64,000 bases of DNA from Trifolium pratense (GCF_020283565.1 NC_060064.1:20170337-20234336), one strand, 5' to 3'. Positions 24,601 through 36,740 are shown, numbered from the stretch's first letter. The notes: generated by a model from the letters alone, not told the origin. Translations and numbers: made by a program.

Positions 24601-27600
24601 AAATTTCGCCAATCCCTTAAGACATGGATCTAGCAATGGGTGGGGTTCCACTCCAACTGTAGCTGAAAGTACCCCAGGGTTTGCTTCAGGCCTGATTGAG
24701 AAAGTGAGAGAAAATTAGCAACCGTGACAATAGAATTGATTAATCTTCATCCAAAATTTATTGAAAGATAAACACAAATAAAAACTGCATGTGAGAAAAA
24801 TTAAAGCAAACGAAAAGAAAATTAAAAGAAAAAAAAAGTAGAATATGAAAACAATGAAGATATCCATTAATCTTTAAACCGGCAGATTTCTCATTAATCT
24901 CCATTATCCTTTCACATATCCAAGCAACCCAGAACAATAAATAAAATTCACACATGCACATGTGCTCATAGCCGCAGCCACACAAACTTCAGAATGAAGT
25001 TCATATAAAAGAAAGATAGGTAGAGCTCAAAAATTACTATTTGAAAGGTCCAAAAAAAAACCAATAAAGATGCAAATAATTTCATCATAAGAATTCATAA
25101 GCAAATATAAAATTATTGTGGATCTGAGTATCAGTGCATGCATTGAATTGTTTTCAGGAAGGAAAATAAATAAATTTACGAGGGTTGCAAAAAGAAAAAC
25201 TTTGGAAGCGTAAACAGCCCCCAAAAAAAAAAACAAAGTGGGAGCTACTTATACACACAATCTCTCGATAAAGTTTTTGTCAGCGAATTTTACTCGTGTG
25301 ACCAACTTATAGGCATGTACGATAAGTTGGTTACACGAGTAAAATTATGAGTATTGTTCACAGGTGGTCATAAAGAACAAACCAACAACTGGGAATGCTA
25401 CTGGGCGAAAAGGTAAAATGCACGCTATCAAATCAATGCATTGTCGGTATATTGATTGGAATTTTCAATCAAGATTCAAGAACATGTATTTTAGCTGAAT
25501 GCCATTATATTAATTTAATTATGGTAGCTTCATTTTAATTTAAGCCAATTGTCCATATATCGAAGAACTAATTATCTTATTCAATGGGCCACTGGATTCA
25601 CAAAACCTTTAACATCCATGTCTCGTAGTAATATAGTAATATACATGATATAAATTAAAACACACCTGGCAACTATGGACTGCATTGTATGCTTCAAAAT
25701 GCGAAAGTACGTCTCAAACACAGCAGAGAGTGTTTGTGTTTGCATCTGTCTCTTCTCCATAGCATCCTTGGTAAAGGAAGCAGCCTTGTATTCAGCTTCA
25801 ACCTACAACAAACATCAGTAGAATCTCATTTCTACCATCAACCAAACATCCAGAACAGTGATTCTTATGGGAAAAATATTCACCTCCTCTCTTGTCTTAG
25901 AAATCGAGTCTTGCCTACTTTTCTTTCTGTCATTTTCCGGCAACTGATTTGATGCCTCCGCGTTTTTTCTTTTCTTACCTTTCTTGTTTTTAAATTTCTG
26001 ATCCTTATCCATCTTTTCAGCCTTTGCAAGATCCTCATCAAATGAAAGAGACAAGAAGACCTGAATAAGCATCGAAAAGAACAAACATCACTTAACAGCT
26101 TTATGTGCAGTGAAATATTCCACATCAAATAAAATGAATTTCACTCAAATAGCTATTATGATTTGATCACACTAAAAAATGTGCAATAGCAACCTAACTC
26201 AAAAAACAGAAGATTGACAGCATAGACTTCCAATAAAACATTTTAAAAAAGTATAGGGCAGCATGTAACTTTTTTTTTATAATCAGCATGGAACTTGTAT
26301 AATACCTCAATGGAATCAGGGTGCAACTGGCAATTATGATCTTTAACCTTATAAGAAATCAACCGCACAGCCTCCACAGTAGCTTCACCACCATGTTTAC
26401 CCTCATTTGTAAACAGTGACTTAATTGTTGAACAGCAAAGTTGCCTGTTGAACAAAAACAAGAAATTTCGTCAGATACACAATAGTAAGTATAAGCGCAT
26501 AGAAATATAGAAACAGAAAATGTCATTATTCATGTGTTATATGAACAAACAAAAACTGGAAAACTGCAGAAGATATATTTTTTTGTTATAGACCCTCAAG
26601 CTCAATATATGGAAGCCACATTGGATACTGACTGATCTGAGTTGAGCCAGGCGAAATAAGGTATAACTTGCAATTATTGAAACAAGATGTTTAAGGTACA
26701 CACCTGTAAAACATGTCATAACTATAAAGAGGAAAAGTTTATAGTTTTTCAATTGACAGTTGAGTTGACACAAGCACGGTGATGTAAAATTCTACACCTA
26801 GTGCAACATCAACAGTAATATTCACTTCCTTAAGCCTTAAGGATCAGCATTCTTTTTAATAAGATATGTGTTTTGCAAACTTTGAAACATTTTTCATTTA
26901 CTTACCAACACCAATTCAACTGCATGGAGCCAATATGTACATAATATATATTAGGCAAAATTGCACTTCTAGTCCCTTAACTTAATTTCAGGTAACAATT
27001 TAGTCCCTTGTCTGTTGTTTCTCATCATTTTTGTCCTTTTTGGCCCTTCATCCATGTTTTCTTATGTTTTTTAAGCGTCGAATCTATGGTTTTCTTTTGG
27101 GGCATAACAAGAAAATCATAGATTTAAAACTTGAAATCCATATCCAAACATGGGAAAAGGACTAAAATATCCGCGAAAAAAATATAAAGGATTAAACTGT
27201 ACCCGAAATTAAGTTAAGGGACAAATAGAGTAATTTTGCCTATATGAACCCCCATCAATGGCATGAATGCAATTTTGCCTATATAAAATCGAATGGATAC
27301 AAATGTGATGTGACGCTATTTCACACTATTATTGACAACCAAGATGGGAGTATAGACAGCTTTTATCTAGACTTGAACTACAAAAGGCAGTTTAGCATTT
27401 TAGTCCAGCAAAAATCCAACTACCCTAGACTTTTCCCTTATACCCCAAATGGTAACATAGTCTCCTTTTCTGATGATGGATTATTCAACCGAAAATTTGA
27501 ACAACATTTATGAAACTAATATTTATGTTGTTTCATAGATAATTCCATAAAATACAGACACCTTAATATAATAATGGCCAGTGGCAAGGATAAGACTGCA

Positions 27601-30600
27601 CCTTATGGTCTCATTACTGGAGCTTATGTTTCTGATAGTCGCATCCAACAAGGTTTCACGAAAGTTGAAATGGGGATTTGAATCAAGCAAAGAACAAATA
27701 CAACGAACTGCGACAAGCTGAAATAAAGGCTTCTTTTCTAAGGCTATCAACCTTTGCAAGTAAGTCTGATGACATGCACAAATAGAAGCAAAGGGAAAAA
27801 AAACATGTTAGTAAAACAAATATCAAATAAAATTAATACTGTAAATATTAAAACAAGCTATCATAAAAATTTCGACCAATTGGGAAGTAGGTTCAAAGAG
27901 AAGACAAAGGGCACCAATTTGAAGCACAGGAACAGGAAGTCATATCTAACAGTGAAAATTTATTTCAGCGAAAACCGGTAACTAGAATAATTTACATAGA
28001 AATCAAACATGAATATGAACCTTGTATGCAGAGAGGAGAGTTGATTCATAAAAACGCATCTTTTTAACAGTCTTTGAAACCTTCATTTCTTGTTCCTTTT
28101 CAGTAGGAAGCCTGATTCGATAGCTGGACATTGCATACATTGATTGCAGAGTTGAAACATCAAAAATAGAATTAGTGAGAAAGAAAACCAAATGCAGGCT
28201 ATAATATCATTGCATATGGAATGAGCATTATCATATATGACAGTCAGGCATACCCAGGTATAATATCTCTGAAAACAGCCAAGAGGGATAGAAGTCCAAG
28301 TTTAACAATGGTGTCATCATTGTCTTTAGATATCTGTACCATTTCCTTCAGAAATTTAATATTGGACTCTGGATCTGTTAGCAAGGCATTTCCGAACTCT
28401 GCAAGTTTACACTTTTTACTTTCAAAATCCTCTTCAACTTTAAGATCTTCTTTAACCGCAGCCTAAACAATGAAATGATGACAAATCATGTAAAATATTG
28501 ATCTCAACGACTTATACTTCTGTCAAAAAGGTAGCATTTCAAGAGAATTACTAGAATTTGTAACGTCAGAAAATAAGAGAAAGGAAGACAATATACGAGT
28601 CTCTGAGAGACTTCATATTACATGAGAGGTGCAGAAAATACATAACAACTTTATAACAGAATTAGTTATCTGCTTTGAAAGCGAGGTCGTTAAAGAGCAG
28701 CAATAGCAGCACAATGGTGACGTCATCATGGTGTAATGATGGTGTCGATGTTGTGTCAGCCGCCAGACAGTTTGTTAACTGATGGCCACTATGGCAGCGC
28801 CATAGGTCACCATCCCACATATATGGCAGAATTTTGGACATCCACCAGGGACAACATTGCTTGACAGGTACCTAAACTGTACAGTAGGCAGTGTTATTAA
28901 AGGCGCCATAAGCAATTAGTGACAGGATGCACACCATGGAGGCACCATAAGCCGCAATGACATGTTTATATGGCGGATTTTCGGCCTTCCACCAACAACA
29001 ACACAGACAGTAAGCTAGAGATTGACCTTCGATCAATTGGGTCAGATGACCAGTCCGCATCACAAGTTCACAATACAATATTAGTGAGAGGCACCGAGAA
29101 TATAATGTTGGTTTGAGAAGAAAACCATAATGTCACACCCTTCTAAATACCTAAGGACCCTCTAACTAGCTTTCGATGTTCCTCTGCCACATACCTAGAG
29201 AGCTTGAAAGCTCTATCCTTAGAGTGGATACCCTTTTGCTTCAATCATATGAGCATTGTCAAGTAAATCCTGCATGTATTCAGCCTGTGATAGGAATAGC
29301 CAACCATCGCCTCGTATTTTATTTCAATGCCCATTTGATAGAAAAGTGGAGTTTGATTTAGTTGTGTAAAAGAAAAGGAGATGCCTATGAGTCTATGACA
29401 ATTACTATAATACCATCCACATAGAGACAGTGCAAGGAACCATGAAGAGTGAAAACGGATGAATCACGCCCGATGGTCTTGAAACCAAACCCAATAGTGC
29501 ATAAGAAGCCTCACAGACCATCCATTGAATGCCTCTTTGAGCCCATGTAGTGTTTGTAAACCTTGTGAACTAATGATTGATTAGATGATTCAATCCCTTG
29601 AGACTGTTGCATGTACTTCATCAGTTCATCTAGGACTCTATTTAGGAGTATGCTTACATCTAGTAGCTGGATATGCCAATAATGAGTTAGTGCTAAGGTA
29701 AGGACTATTCTAGTAGTCACTTGTTCCACTGCAGCAGAAAACGTTCCTAATCAAGTTGTTAGTGAAATCCTTTTGCCAAATGTTGTGCTTTATATTTATT
29801 AATATTTCCATATGGATTACCCTTTACCCAAAATACTCATTTACAGCCAATTCCCTGCCTATGTCCAGGAAGAGCGACAAGTATTGTTATTAATCAATGC
29901 ATCATTCTCACACTGCATCGCTGCCAGCCACTTAGGGCCAGCCAAGGAAGTAACTATGATAGGTTCCAAATGTGTAAAGAGAGTAAGTAGTGGTAGGTTC
30001 CAAATGTGTAAAGAGAGTTAGAACTAATATGGGTTTAAGGAGGGAAAATACTTAGCATTTCAATTTGAAATGTTTTGTTCTGTGACAATTTTAAAAATCT
30101 AAAGTGGAACAAAAAACTCTGTTTTGTCCTATCTATATTAAAAATCAAACGAGAAACAAATATTATTGTCTTATCCAATCCCTCTTTAACAAATTAATGG
30201 ACCTTCAAAATATGTTAAATCAGTATTGTTAAACACATTAGGAAAATACCAAAACTGCTGCCTGTGGTACTTCTTCCAGTTCCTCTTTAGCCACCTCTTT
30301 CCCTTGTTTTTTTCCCTCTTTTCTAATTTTCTTAAGTTTGGCTCTCTTTTCAGCCTTAGTTAGCTTCACTAAACCCATGTCTTCGTTGCCATCCTCTCCA
30401 GTTTCCTCTTCACTTGGAGCATTTACTGGTGCCGTCTTCGTAGCTGCAGAATGTGATAACAACATATGTTACCAAATCAATTAATAAAAGAAAGAAAAGA
30501 ATAATAAACAACAACAATGCACAAATTATTTATAAGAGAACACTAGACACCTGTTCGATAATAGACTTTTCCATCTAATGTCTTGACTGGAAGAGCATCT

Positions 30601-31818
30601 ACTCGATCAACCTGCAAACCTGTTTCTTCTTTTTCTTTCTTGAGAGCAGTCTTTTGCCTGCGTTGCTCATATAGTTTCTCCAAAGCATCTTCTTTGGCAT
30701 CAGCAACCCGTGTAACATGCCTTAGGTTGCAAAAAAGAAAAGTATATCCTACGTCAGTTAAACTCACAACTACAATGTGTAGTTAGTCACATCACATGAG
30801 CTAAACTGTTGCAATTTATAAGTAATTTCCACACTCTACAAGTGACAATAAAGACACGACAATGGTTAAAATTGCATTAGTTCTCAGAAAGTGTTGATGT
30901 CTCCAACATTTAATTGCAGGCTCGGAAAGATTTTGTAATATACCCAGTTTAGATAACTAGTAATTAGGAGCATACAAGCAATTTCTCTAACAAAAGACAT
31001 AATAAAGTCAAACTATTTTCATATAAGCTATAAGTTATTTTGGTAAGTTATCATGGAGAGATTAATAAACCAAGTTGAAAACAAATTAAGAAGTTCATAA
31101 GCTTTTTTCATAAGCTCTCTCAAACAGTCTCACAGGCGCTTATATAAGTATATTAGCTCAAATGATTCAATCTAAACAGACACACAGGGCCTGTTTAGAT
31201 TGGCTTATTTTTTAGCTTATGAAAAATAACTTAATGCAAATAAATAAGCTTTTTATACTAATTCATAAGTTCTCACTAACGAAAAGTGTATCTTTATACA
31301 TTGTTTTTACATAAACTACCTAGACAAGCTTATGAATAACACATAAAAGCTTATTTATTTGCAATAAACTGTTTCGCATAAGCTCAAAAATAAGTCAATC
31401 CAAACCGATCCATAGTCAATTAAAAAATAAACACTTTTGTAGGTCAATTTCAATCTATATAGCTTATAACTATGAAAATTTCTAATTGTAATGAATTCCT
31501 AGTTACATAAATGTTGAGATAAAACATCCAAATCCTAAAAGAGAAAATTTTTACCCTAATTTTAATTCGAACAATTAACACACAAAACAAAGAAAAATGT
31601 AGCATTGAAGTTAAAGTAACATATAACAATAAGGAAGGAAGAGAGATAACGAACTTGGTGATTGATTGAGTGTCCAAGTTAGAAAGCAAAGAAGCATAGG
31701 CGCGATTTTCGTTGACGAATTTAACGTCGTCGTCGGAAAACTCAACTTCTTCGTCAGGAATCTCCGGTGGGAGGTCCGGCGGAAGAAGAATCTGCTGCGA
31801 CTTCTGTTTCTTGCCCAT
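21626..31818 (-). CDS. NOC3: Nucleolar complex protein 3 (NOC3), 60S ribosomal subunit biogenesis
   Basis: Thirteen exons join into an 834-aa protein: 31655-31818, 30551-30720, 30250-30443, 28254-28462, 28021-28123, 27602-27765, 26306-26444, 25884-26060, 25666-25802, 24356-24691, 23481-23620, 23250-23347 and 21626-22099. Every junction has GT-AG and the frame is kept throughout. The start MGKKQKSQQILLPPDLPPEI, then FVNENRAYASLLSNLD, HVTRVADAKEDALEKLYE, DALPVKTLDGKVYYR and YRIRLPTEKEQEMKVSKTV, match NOC3-like proteins. A basic KNKKGKKRKNAE patch follows, then a CBF/Mak21-type domain (about residues 440-700) and a C-terminal coiled, basic tail. NOC3 pairs with NOC2 to move pre-60S particles from nucleolus to nucleoplasm. 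A telo-box lies just upstream. Introns carry several MITEs and a dead copia fragment, none touching exons. Confidence 0.95.
22704..22911. mobile_element. hAT-type MITE in NOC3 intron 12
   Basis: Inverted ends of about 30 bp share GGATTAGCTTATTTTTGAGC. The element is about 208 bp with no coding sequence. Same family as 31187-31411. Confidence 0.8.
23870..24146 (+). mobile_element. Probable solo LTR of a copia-type element in NOC3 intron 10
   Basis: It begins TGTTGATATTTAATATT, has a TATA-like GGCTATATAATAGAATC and a CTCTGTAATGCTCTCGACTC start-like stretch, and an end near GCTACACA. I see no convincing 5-bp target duplication, so the limits are approximate. Confidence 0.4.
25287..25345. repeat. 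Short hairpin with 24-bp arms in NOC3 intron 9
   Basis: Arms 25287-25310 and 25322-25345 match at 23 of 24 positions with an 11-base spacer. The arms are less AT-rich than the surroundings (ACTCGTGTGACCAACTTAT). Confidence 0.85.
26954..27240. mobile_element. MITE with GGCAAAATT termini in NOC3 intron 6
   Basis: Inverted ends GGCAAAATTGCACTTCTAG and its partner (complement GGCAAAATTACTCTATTTG) share GTCCCTTAACTTAATTTC inside; the length is 287 bp. The flanks share only TATAT. A further fragment of one end recurs at about 27268-27285. Confidence 0.75.
28680..29100. repeat. Unclassified repeat in NOC3 intron 3
   Basis: GC-richer than the rest of the intron. Imperfect direct repeats are seen (ATATGGCAGAATTTTGGAC near 28820 and ATATGGCGGATTTTCGGCC near 28969), with GCGCCATA motifs at 28797 and 28907. 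I do not recognise the family. Confidence 0.4.
29130..30020 (-). pseudogene. Decayed Ty1/copia reverse-transcriptase fragment in NOC3 intron 3
   Basis: On the minus strand the broken frames give, in order, CKWVFWVKGNP with NKYK (about 29830-29790), VLTLALTHYWHIQLLDVSIL and MQQSQGIESSNQSLVHK (29511-29729), then AEYMQDLLDNAHMIEAKGYP (about 29280-29220). These match blocks of copia reverse transcriptase and its C-terminal side in the right order, separated by stops and shifts. It is inactive and lies on the same strand as NOC3. Confidence 0.8.
31187..31411. mobile_element. hAT-type MITE in NOC3 intron 1
   Basis: The ends GGGCCTGTTTAGATTGGCTT and the complement of CAATCCAAACCGATCC are inverted, with inner TTAGCTTATGAAA / TTTCGCATAAGCT pairing. 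Length about 225 bp. Same family as 22704-22911. Confidence 0.8.
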
Positions 31819-31865
31819 CGTCGAGTTTGGTAGATGGATGAATGAAAGAAGGGTTTTAGTTTAGT

Positions 31866-31874
31866 TTAGGGTTT
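31866..31874 (-). promoter_or_regulatory. Telo-box (AAACCCTAA) upstream of NOC3
   Basis: AAACCCTAA on the gene strand lies about 48 bp before the start codon. Telo-boxes are known in promoters and leaders of plant translation and ribosome-assembly genes, which fits NOC3. Use here is inference. Confidence 0.6.
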
Positions 31875-31973
31875 ATGACATATTGACATTCACCTAAGAA
31901 TGATAACCAAACAATCCTCTGCGCTGTTGTCAAAAAAATAAAAAAAAACCCCTATATTTTTTTATTATATTAA

Positions 31974-32375
31974 GGGTCTGTTTGGTAAAAATAAGCTGAT
32001 AAGCTAGCTGATAGCTGATAAGCTAGCTGATAGCTGAAAAGCTAGCTTATAGCTGATAGCTGAAAAGCTAGCTTATTGAAATTAAAATGTTTGGTAAAAT
32101 TAGCTTTTAAAGTGGTTATTAAATATAAAATTACATAATTGATAGTGGGTAGTTTATTTTTTAGAGTGGGTAGTTATTAAATTAAAGGGTAAAAATGGAA
32201 TAAAGTGTAAAAAGCTATAAGCTATAAGCTCAAATGCTACTTGAAATAGCATCTGAAAAAAAGCTATAAGCTAGTACAAAAAGCTTGTTACCAAACACCT
32301 CTAAATTTTTGAAACAAGCTTATAAGTTCATATAATAAGCTATAAGCTAGCTTATTTGTGTTACCAAACAGAGCC
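31974..32375. mobile_element. hAT-type MITE with internally amplified GCTGATAAGCTAGC units
   Basis: The ends GGGTCTGTTTGGTAAAA and the complement of GTTACCAAACAGAGCC mark about 402 bp. Bases 31993-32075 are short repeats of GATAAGCTAGCTGATAGCT type. No coding frame. Confidence 0.8.
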
Positions 32376-33598
32376 TAAACCCCTATTTTTTGATAAAAAT
32401 AAATAAATGACAAAACTTAGTGTCTTTTTTTACTAGTCGGGGTGAGTTTGTTTAAATTTTTAAAAAATTGATTTTGTTTCCAAAAAATTTAGAGATTTTT
32501 TAGGGAAAAAAAAAAACTAAAGTTATTTTATACTTCGTACTATTTGTTTAGTATAAAAAAAATCAATTTTTAAAAAAAAATACGAAGCTTTTATGCTTAA
32601 GTTTTTTAATTTATGGTTCGTTTGTTACAGATTAAAAAATAATAATTTTGATATAAAATAATTTAAAGGACGCCTTTCGAGTCAACTCCCAGATAAGGAA
32701 CTTCAACTAGCCGATATGAGTATGAGTTTAGTACATCTATTTGTTATTTCATATATTTATATATATACACACATTCGTGTGTGTTTCTTACAAATTAGTT
32801 TTTAGAGATTGTGAAAAGACGAGACGATGAAATCACAAAAAAAAAGCGCACGAAAGAAAATTTTAATCTATGTGAAAATCACTTATTTAGATTAAAGCAA
32901 ATAGAAAAAGATGAAAATATGTGATTTTGGGTAAAAAAAAAACTCAAAATCACCACCTTTTGGATGAAATGAGATGAAGAAAACTTAGAGAGGAGTTTGT
33001 CTCTCTAAAAACTCTAATCTATTAACCAATAATAATCTTTCATTTAGAACCAATTAATTTACTCTACTGTCTCATGATACTTTCGTTTACATCTTTTTTA
33101 TTTCTATATTTTTCATATGTTTTTTTTATGCATTCTTAATTCTTAATTCTTAATTAGGTCACATTATGCAATACATTTATATACATATTTCATATCTATA
33201 TTATATTTAGATTAGATAATGTATTGTCATTATTTTTATTATTGTTTTTATAGTGAATTATTATTATTTTGATAATATTTGTTGTTTCGATTATTAATTT
33301 ACTATCTATAAAAATATTTTTTTGATGTTTTATTATATTTTTGCCCTTTTGATATTATGTTAGTGTTACTGTTCGTTTAAACAATTTGTTTAAATAATAA
33401 TAGATTATGTCTATCGGCTCTTTTGATTTCATTGCACTAGTCTAAAATACTTAATTTAAATAAACAAAAAAAAAATTCACTTCAAAAACTAAATAACATA
33501 TCATATAATGTCTTTCCAATGAAAATCACTTAACATCCTTGAAAAAATGTAGTTATTTAAGGACTTAGAGAGTCTGCAGATAAACTATGTTCCAGTAC
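32376..33598. other. AT-rich intergenic stretch
   Basis: No gene or classed repeat could be supported. It holds poly-A/T runs and short TTCTTAATTC repeats near 33130. Confidence 0.5.
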
Positions 33599-33629
33599 TT
33601 ATGATATTATAATATAAAAAAGAAAGTGA

Positions 33630-34185
33630 TTTGTCTCACCAATTGCAAGGTATACGAGGTTATGTGGCATAACAGTGCTCACAAGCCTTTTAATGCACTG
33701 ACATACATTGCTGAACACTTCTTCGCAGGTTGGGGGTGATAAGATCTGAACGAAATAACAAAACAGAATTAATCGGAAAAAAAAAACGAAATTGGAAAGC
33801 AAAAATTGAAGTTGAGGGTAAAGAAACGTTGAATCATCGGGATGGAAATGGCAAAACAAAATGGAATATATCACAAACAAAGAAAGAAACGTGATTAATC
33901 GCAAAAAAGAAAGAAATGAAACGAAATTGAAGTTGAGAGTAAGGAAGAAAATGAAAAAACAAAACAGAAGAGAACATTAAAGAAAGAAAGAAAGAAATTT
34001 GGAATGCGAAAATTAAAGTTGAGAGTAACAACTTTCGAATCTTCGGGATGGAAGCATTCGTGTATAATCGAGTTCATGTCAACGTAGAGACAATCATACT
34101 CCATAACAGCCATCATCGTTTTCGTATCTCGAACAACCTTCAGATACTTCTATGTTAACCATTTGTAAAAGTAACCAACCCACAT
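33630..34185 (-). pseudogene. 5'-3' exoribonuclease (XRN) N-terminal pseudogene fragment
   Basis: From an ATG at 34185 the minus strand reads MWVGYFYKWLT, then an in-frame TAG (34150-34152), then KYLKVVRDTKTMMAVMEYDCLYVDMN and HECFHPED. After an intron-like gap ending in CAG it reads ILSPPTCEEVFSNVCQCIKR and LVYLAIG (about 33745-33640). This follows the N-terminal XRN order GVPAFYRWL, KYP, NLYLDMNGIIH, CFHPE, TFDEVF, LYMAIDG. Only about the first 100 residues are present and the nuclease core is missing. The early stop and the missing rest make it a broken gene fragment. The intron-like part contains a duplicated copy of the HPED segment (HFHPDDS near 33840). Confidence 0.78.
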
Positions 34186-34439
34186 TGTTGTGTTTACTCT
34201 GATTTTCGAGTTATGTAAAAAGTCTCTTTGCACTGAGAAGGAAGCATCACAAATATATAGTTATGTTTGTTACGAAAACGTCACATTCAAGTAATCGTCA
34301 ATAGTGATGTGTTTGGCTTAATGCACAAAACAGTTCATTGTAGTAGGTGCGCTATTACACAAACGGAATTGATAGAACTTCAAAGTGTTATCAAATTTGG
34401 GTATGATTAGAGTTTTAACAAATAGTTCTAAATAGACGA

Positions 34440-34472
34440 CAACAACAACAACAACAACAACATAACAACAAA
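34440..34472. repeat. (CAA)n microsatellite
   Basis: About nine CAA units, interrupted once by CAT. Confidence 0.9.
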
Positions 34473-34499
34473 TTATGACAATTAAGACAAATCCGATCA

Positions 34500-36060
34500 G
34501 TGGCGGAACTAGGAAATAAAATTCGAGGGGGCCGTTAAAAAAATTATAATATATAAATTAGACAAATAATTATATTTCATACAAAAATTTAAGTAATAAA
34601 AAACACAAATTTGATTATAAAAAAATTAAATTGCATATCGTAAACATATTTTACGTGTGTCAAGTGACTTAACATTATCAATGATTTACCTTAAACTAAT
34701 ACTTCCACGATGTTGATCATAAAAAAATTATAAGTGATTATTTGAGTAAGCCGAACTCAAAAACGCGTTTTTCTGCAATTCTGCAGTATGAACAGTGTTT
34801 TGCGTCGAACACTAGCCGACGCAACCCCTTGTGTTAACTAATTTTGACTTTTTGTTGACTTCTGCACCCGAAACCTATTTTATTCAGTTGTTCGCGTAGA
34901 TTTCGATTCCGGAATTATTTTCTGATATGATGCTTGGTTATTGGTGTTTGCTCATATTTTGGTAATAAAATATGCTTAATTAGTTTGATTAATTGAATTA
35001 AATAACTATTATTGTTGATTAGTTTTAGTATCTTTTGACTATGGAATAAATGTATTTTTCCTTGAGTTGTTGATGATGATTATGTTGTTAACCCTTATTG
35101 ATACATTATATGTTGATGATTAATGATGATGATTGTTGATTTTAATTAATGATTGATGTGATTTATGATGTTGAATTGTCATGTTGATTTATTGATGATG
35201 ATAAATGATGATTTATCATTAGTAGAGTTATTCTAAAGACGATGATTTAGAATATTTGGATTATATTATCCATATTATGTTGATGTTATAGTTGAGATGA
35301 AACCATATGTTTGGTATATGCACATTTCATGCATTCATAAGTTGTGTATATTGATGAGTATCCTGGAGACGATAATCCAGTTTACTGTTATTCGAGAGAC
35401 GATGATCTATAATATTTTAGAGACGATGATCTAAAACACTTGGATTAAGTTACCCAAGACTATGATGAATTGATACCACATGCATATAGATATGTCTAGG
35501 TGACATATCATATCTATGTGACATTAGAATGCATTGGAAATTATGTGGCATTCACAATTGATAAATGATACTTGTCTTTGTGTATTCCTTATTTGTTGGA
35601 TGTTTATATTCCTCAAATTGATAAATGAATATGTCTGATACATGTCTGAGTATGTCTGTTACATACCCGAATATACTTAATACACGTGTGAGTTGTCTGA
35701 ATCGAATTTATTCAACTGTTTTATGTTATTTAGTGTCTGATATTCGATATATTAGTCACTGATTATGATTATGTTATCTAACCCTCTGTTTTGTGTTTGT
35801 GCTGAACCGTTGGGGTTCAGGTTTTCAGGTTGTATGTTTTGCCGGTGTTCGAGTTGTTGGTGAAAGCTCCGCTCTGATTGTGACACAGAGAAGGGTTTAT
35901 AGAGTCTTTATTTGTTGTTTTATTTAAATTAAAGGTGTATCTTTTATAAAAAGGATTTTGTATAAGTGACGATTACTAATTAATTTTGTTAGTAGTGTTT
36001 TTAATGAAGAATGTAACACCTTGAACCAATATTTTATAATTCATTTTGACTTCGAGTCTT
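34500..36060. mobile_element. Unclassified retroelement-like noncoding DNA with AGACGATGAT repeats
   Basis: The stretch has no long frame. It contains TGGCGGAACTAGG (34500), a common plant repeat phrase, and a TGTAACACC LTR-start-like motif near 36012. AGACGATGAT-type units recur at 35237, 35367 (variant), 35397 and 35424. The ends could not be set. Confidence 0.35.
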
Positions 36061-36149
36061 AAAGTCATTTTTATCCGCTGCGTAGTTTAGAAAAATCATT
36101 CTTTTATTAAGATAAATTGAATATTGGGTTAGGGTGGTTACACTTGTCA

Positions 36150-36740
36150 ACTCGGCAACCAACTCCTTTTTTTTCTTGTTTCAATCGTCCAACAATGATA
36201 TGGCCTTCTAAGACTTTGTCCAACTCATGGTTGTGTAACCCAGATACAACTGGAAGATGCTAATTCCGTGATGCAAGATAATACTCACGAAGCCTAAGTG
36301 GACACCCTATTTTTCTCGATCCAGTTTTTTCAAATTTTTGTTTCTTGCCAGTTGGTTTGTACTCACCACCCCTTTCGAAACCTAACACAAAAAACTGTTT
36401 TCTTCTATTTGCACCGTATTTGGCTTTCACGTTTACAATAGTAAATCCTAATTTTGCAGCTTCCCCACATACCCATTTAATCAATTCATCTTGCTACATA
36501 TATGTTTTAGCTGTTGCAAATTGAGCACTTGTATCTACAACGAACACCTCCGGTTGGGGTATGCTAGGCAAAGAAGGATCTGTCACATCTGGTTTCTTTA
36601 AATCTGTCGGTTGGGGTATGTTAGGCAACGAAGAAACTGCTACATCCAATTTATTTTTATCCGTCGATTGTGCAGGTTCCAATTTCTTTAGGAAAACATT
36701 TACCAAAAAACTTTCGAAAAATGTTTTCAAAAGGGGTTTC
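36150..36740 (-). pseudogene. Broken FAR1-domain / MULE transposase N-terminal fragment
   Basis: The minus strand reads FATAKTYM, a stop, QDELIKWVCGEAAKLGFTIV, then YGANRRKQFFVLGFERGG, GSRKIGCPLRLREYYLASRN, a second stop, and in the same frame LPVVSGLHNHELDKVLEGH. This is the order of the FAR1-type DNA-binding region at the start of plant Mutator-like transposases (KLGF, CERGG, TGSRKC.CPF, CG.HNHE). The stops and the absence of the DDE catalytic core show a dead fragment. Upstream codons hold a short repeat (LPNIPQPTDLKKPDVTD, then LPSIPQP). Confidence 0.75.
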
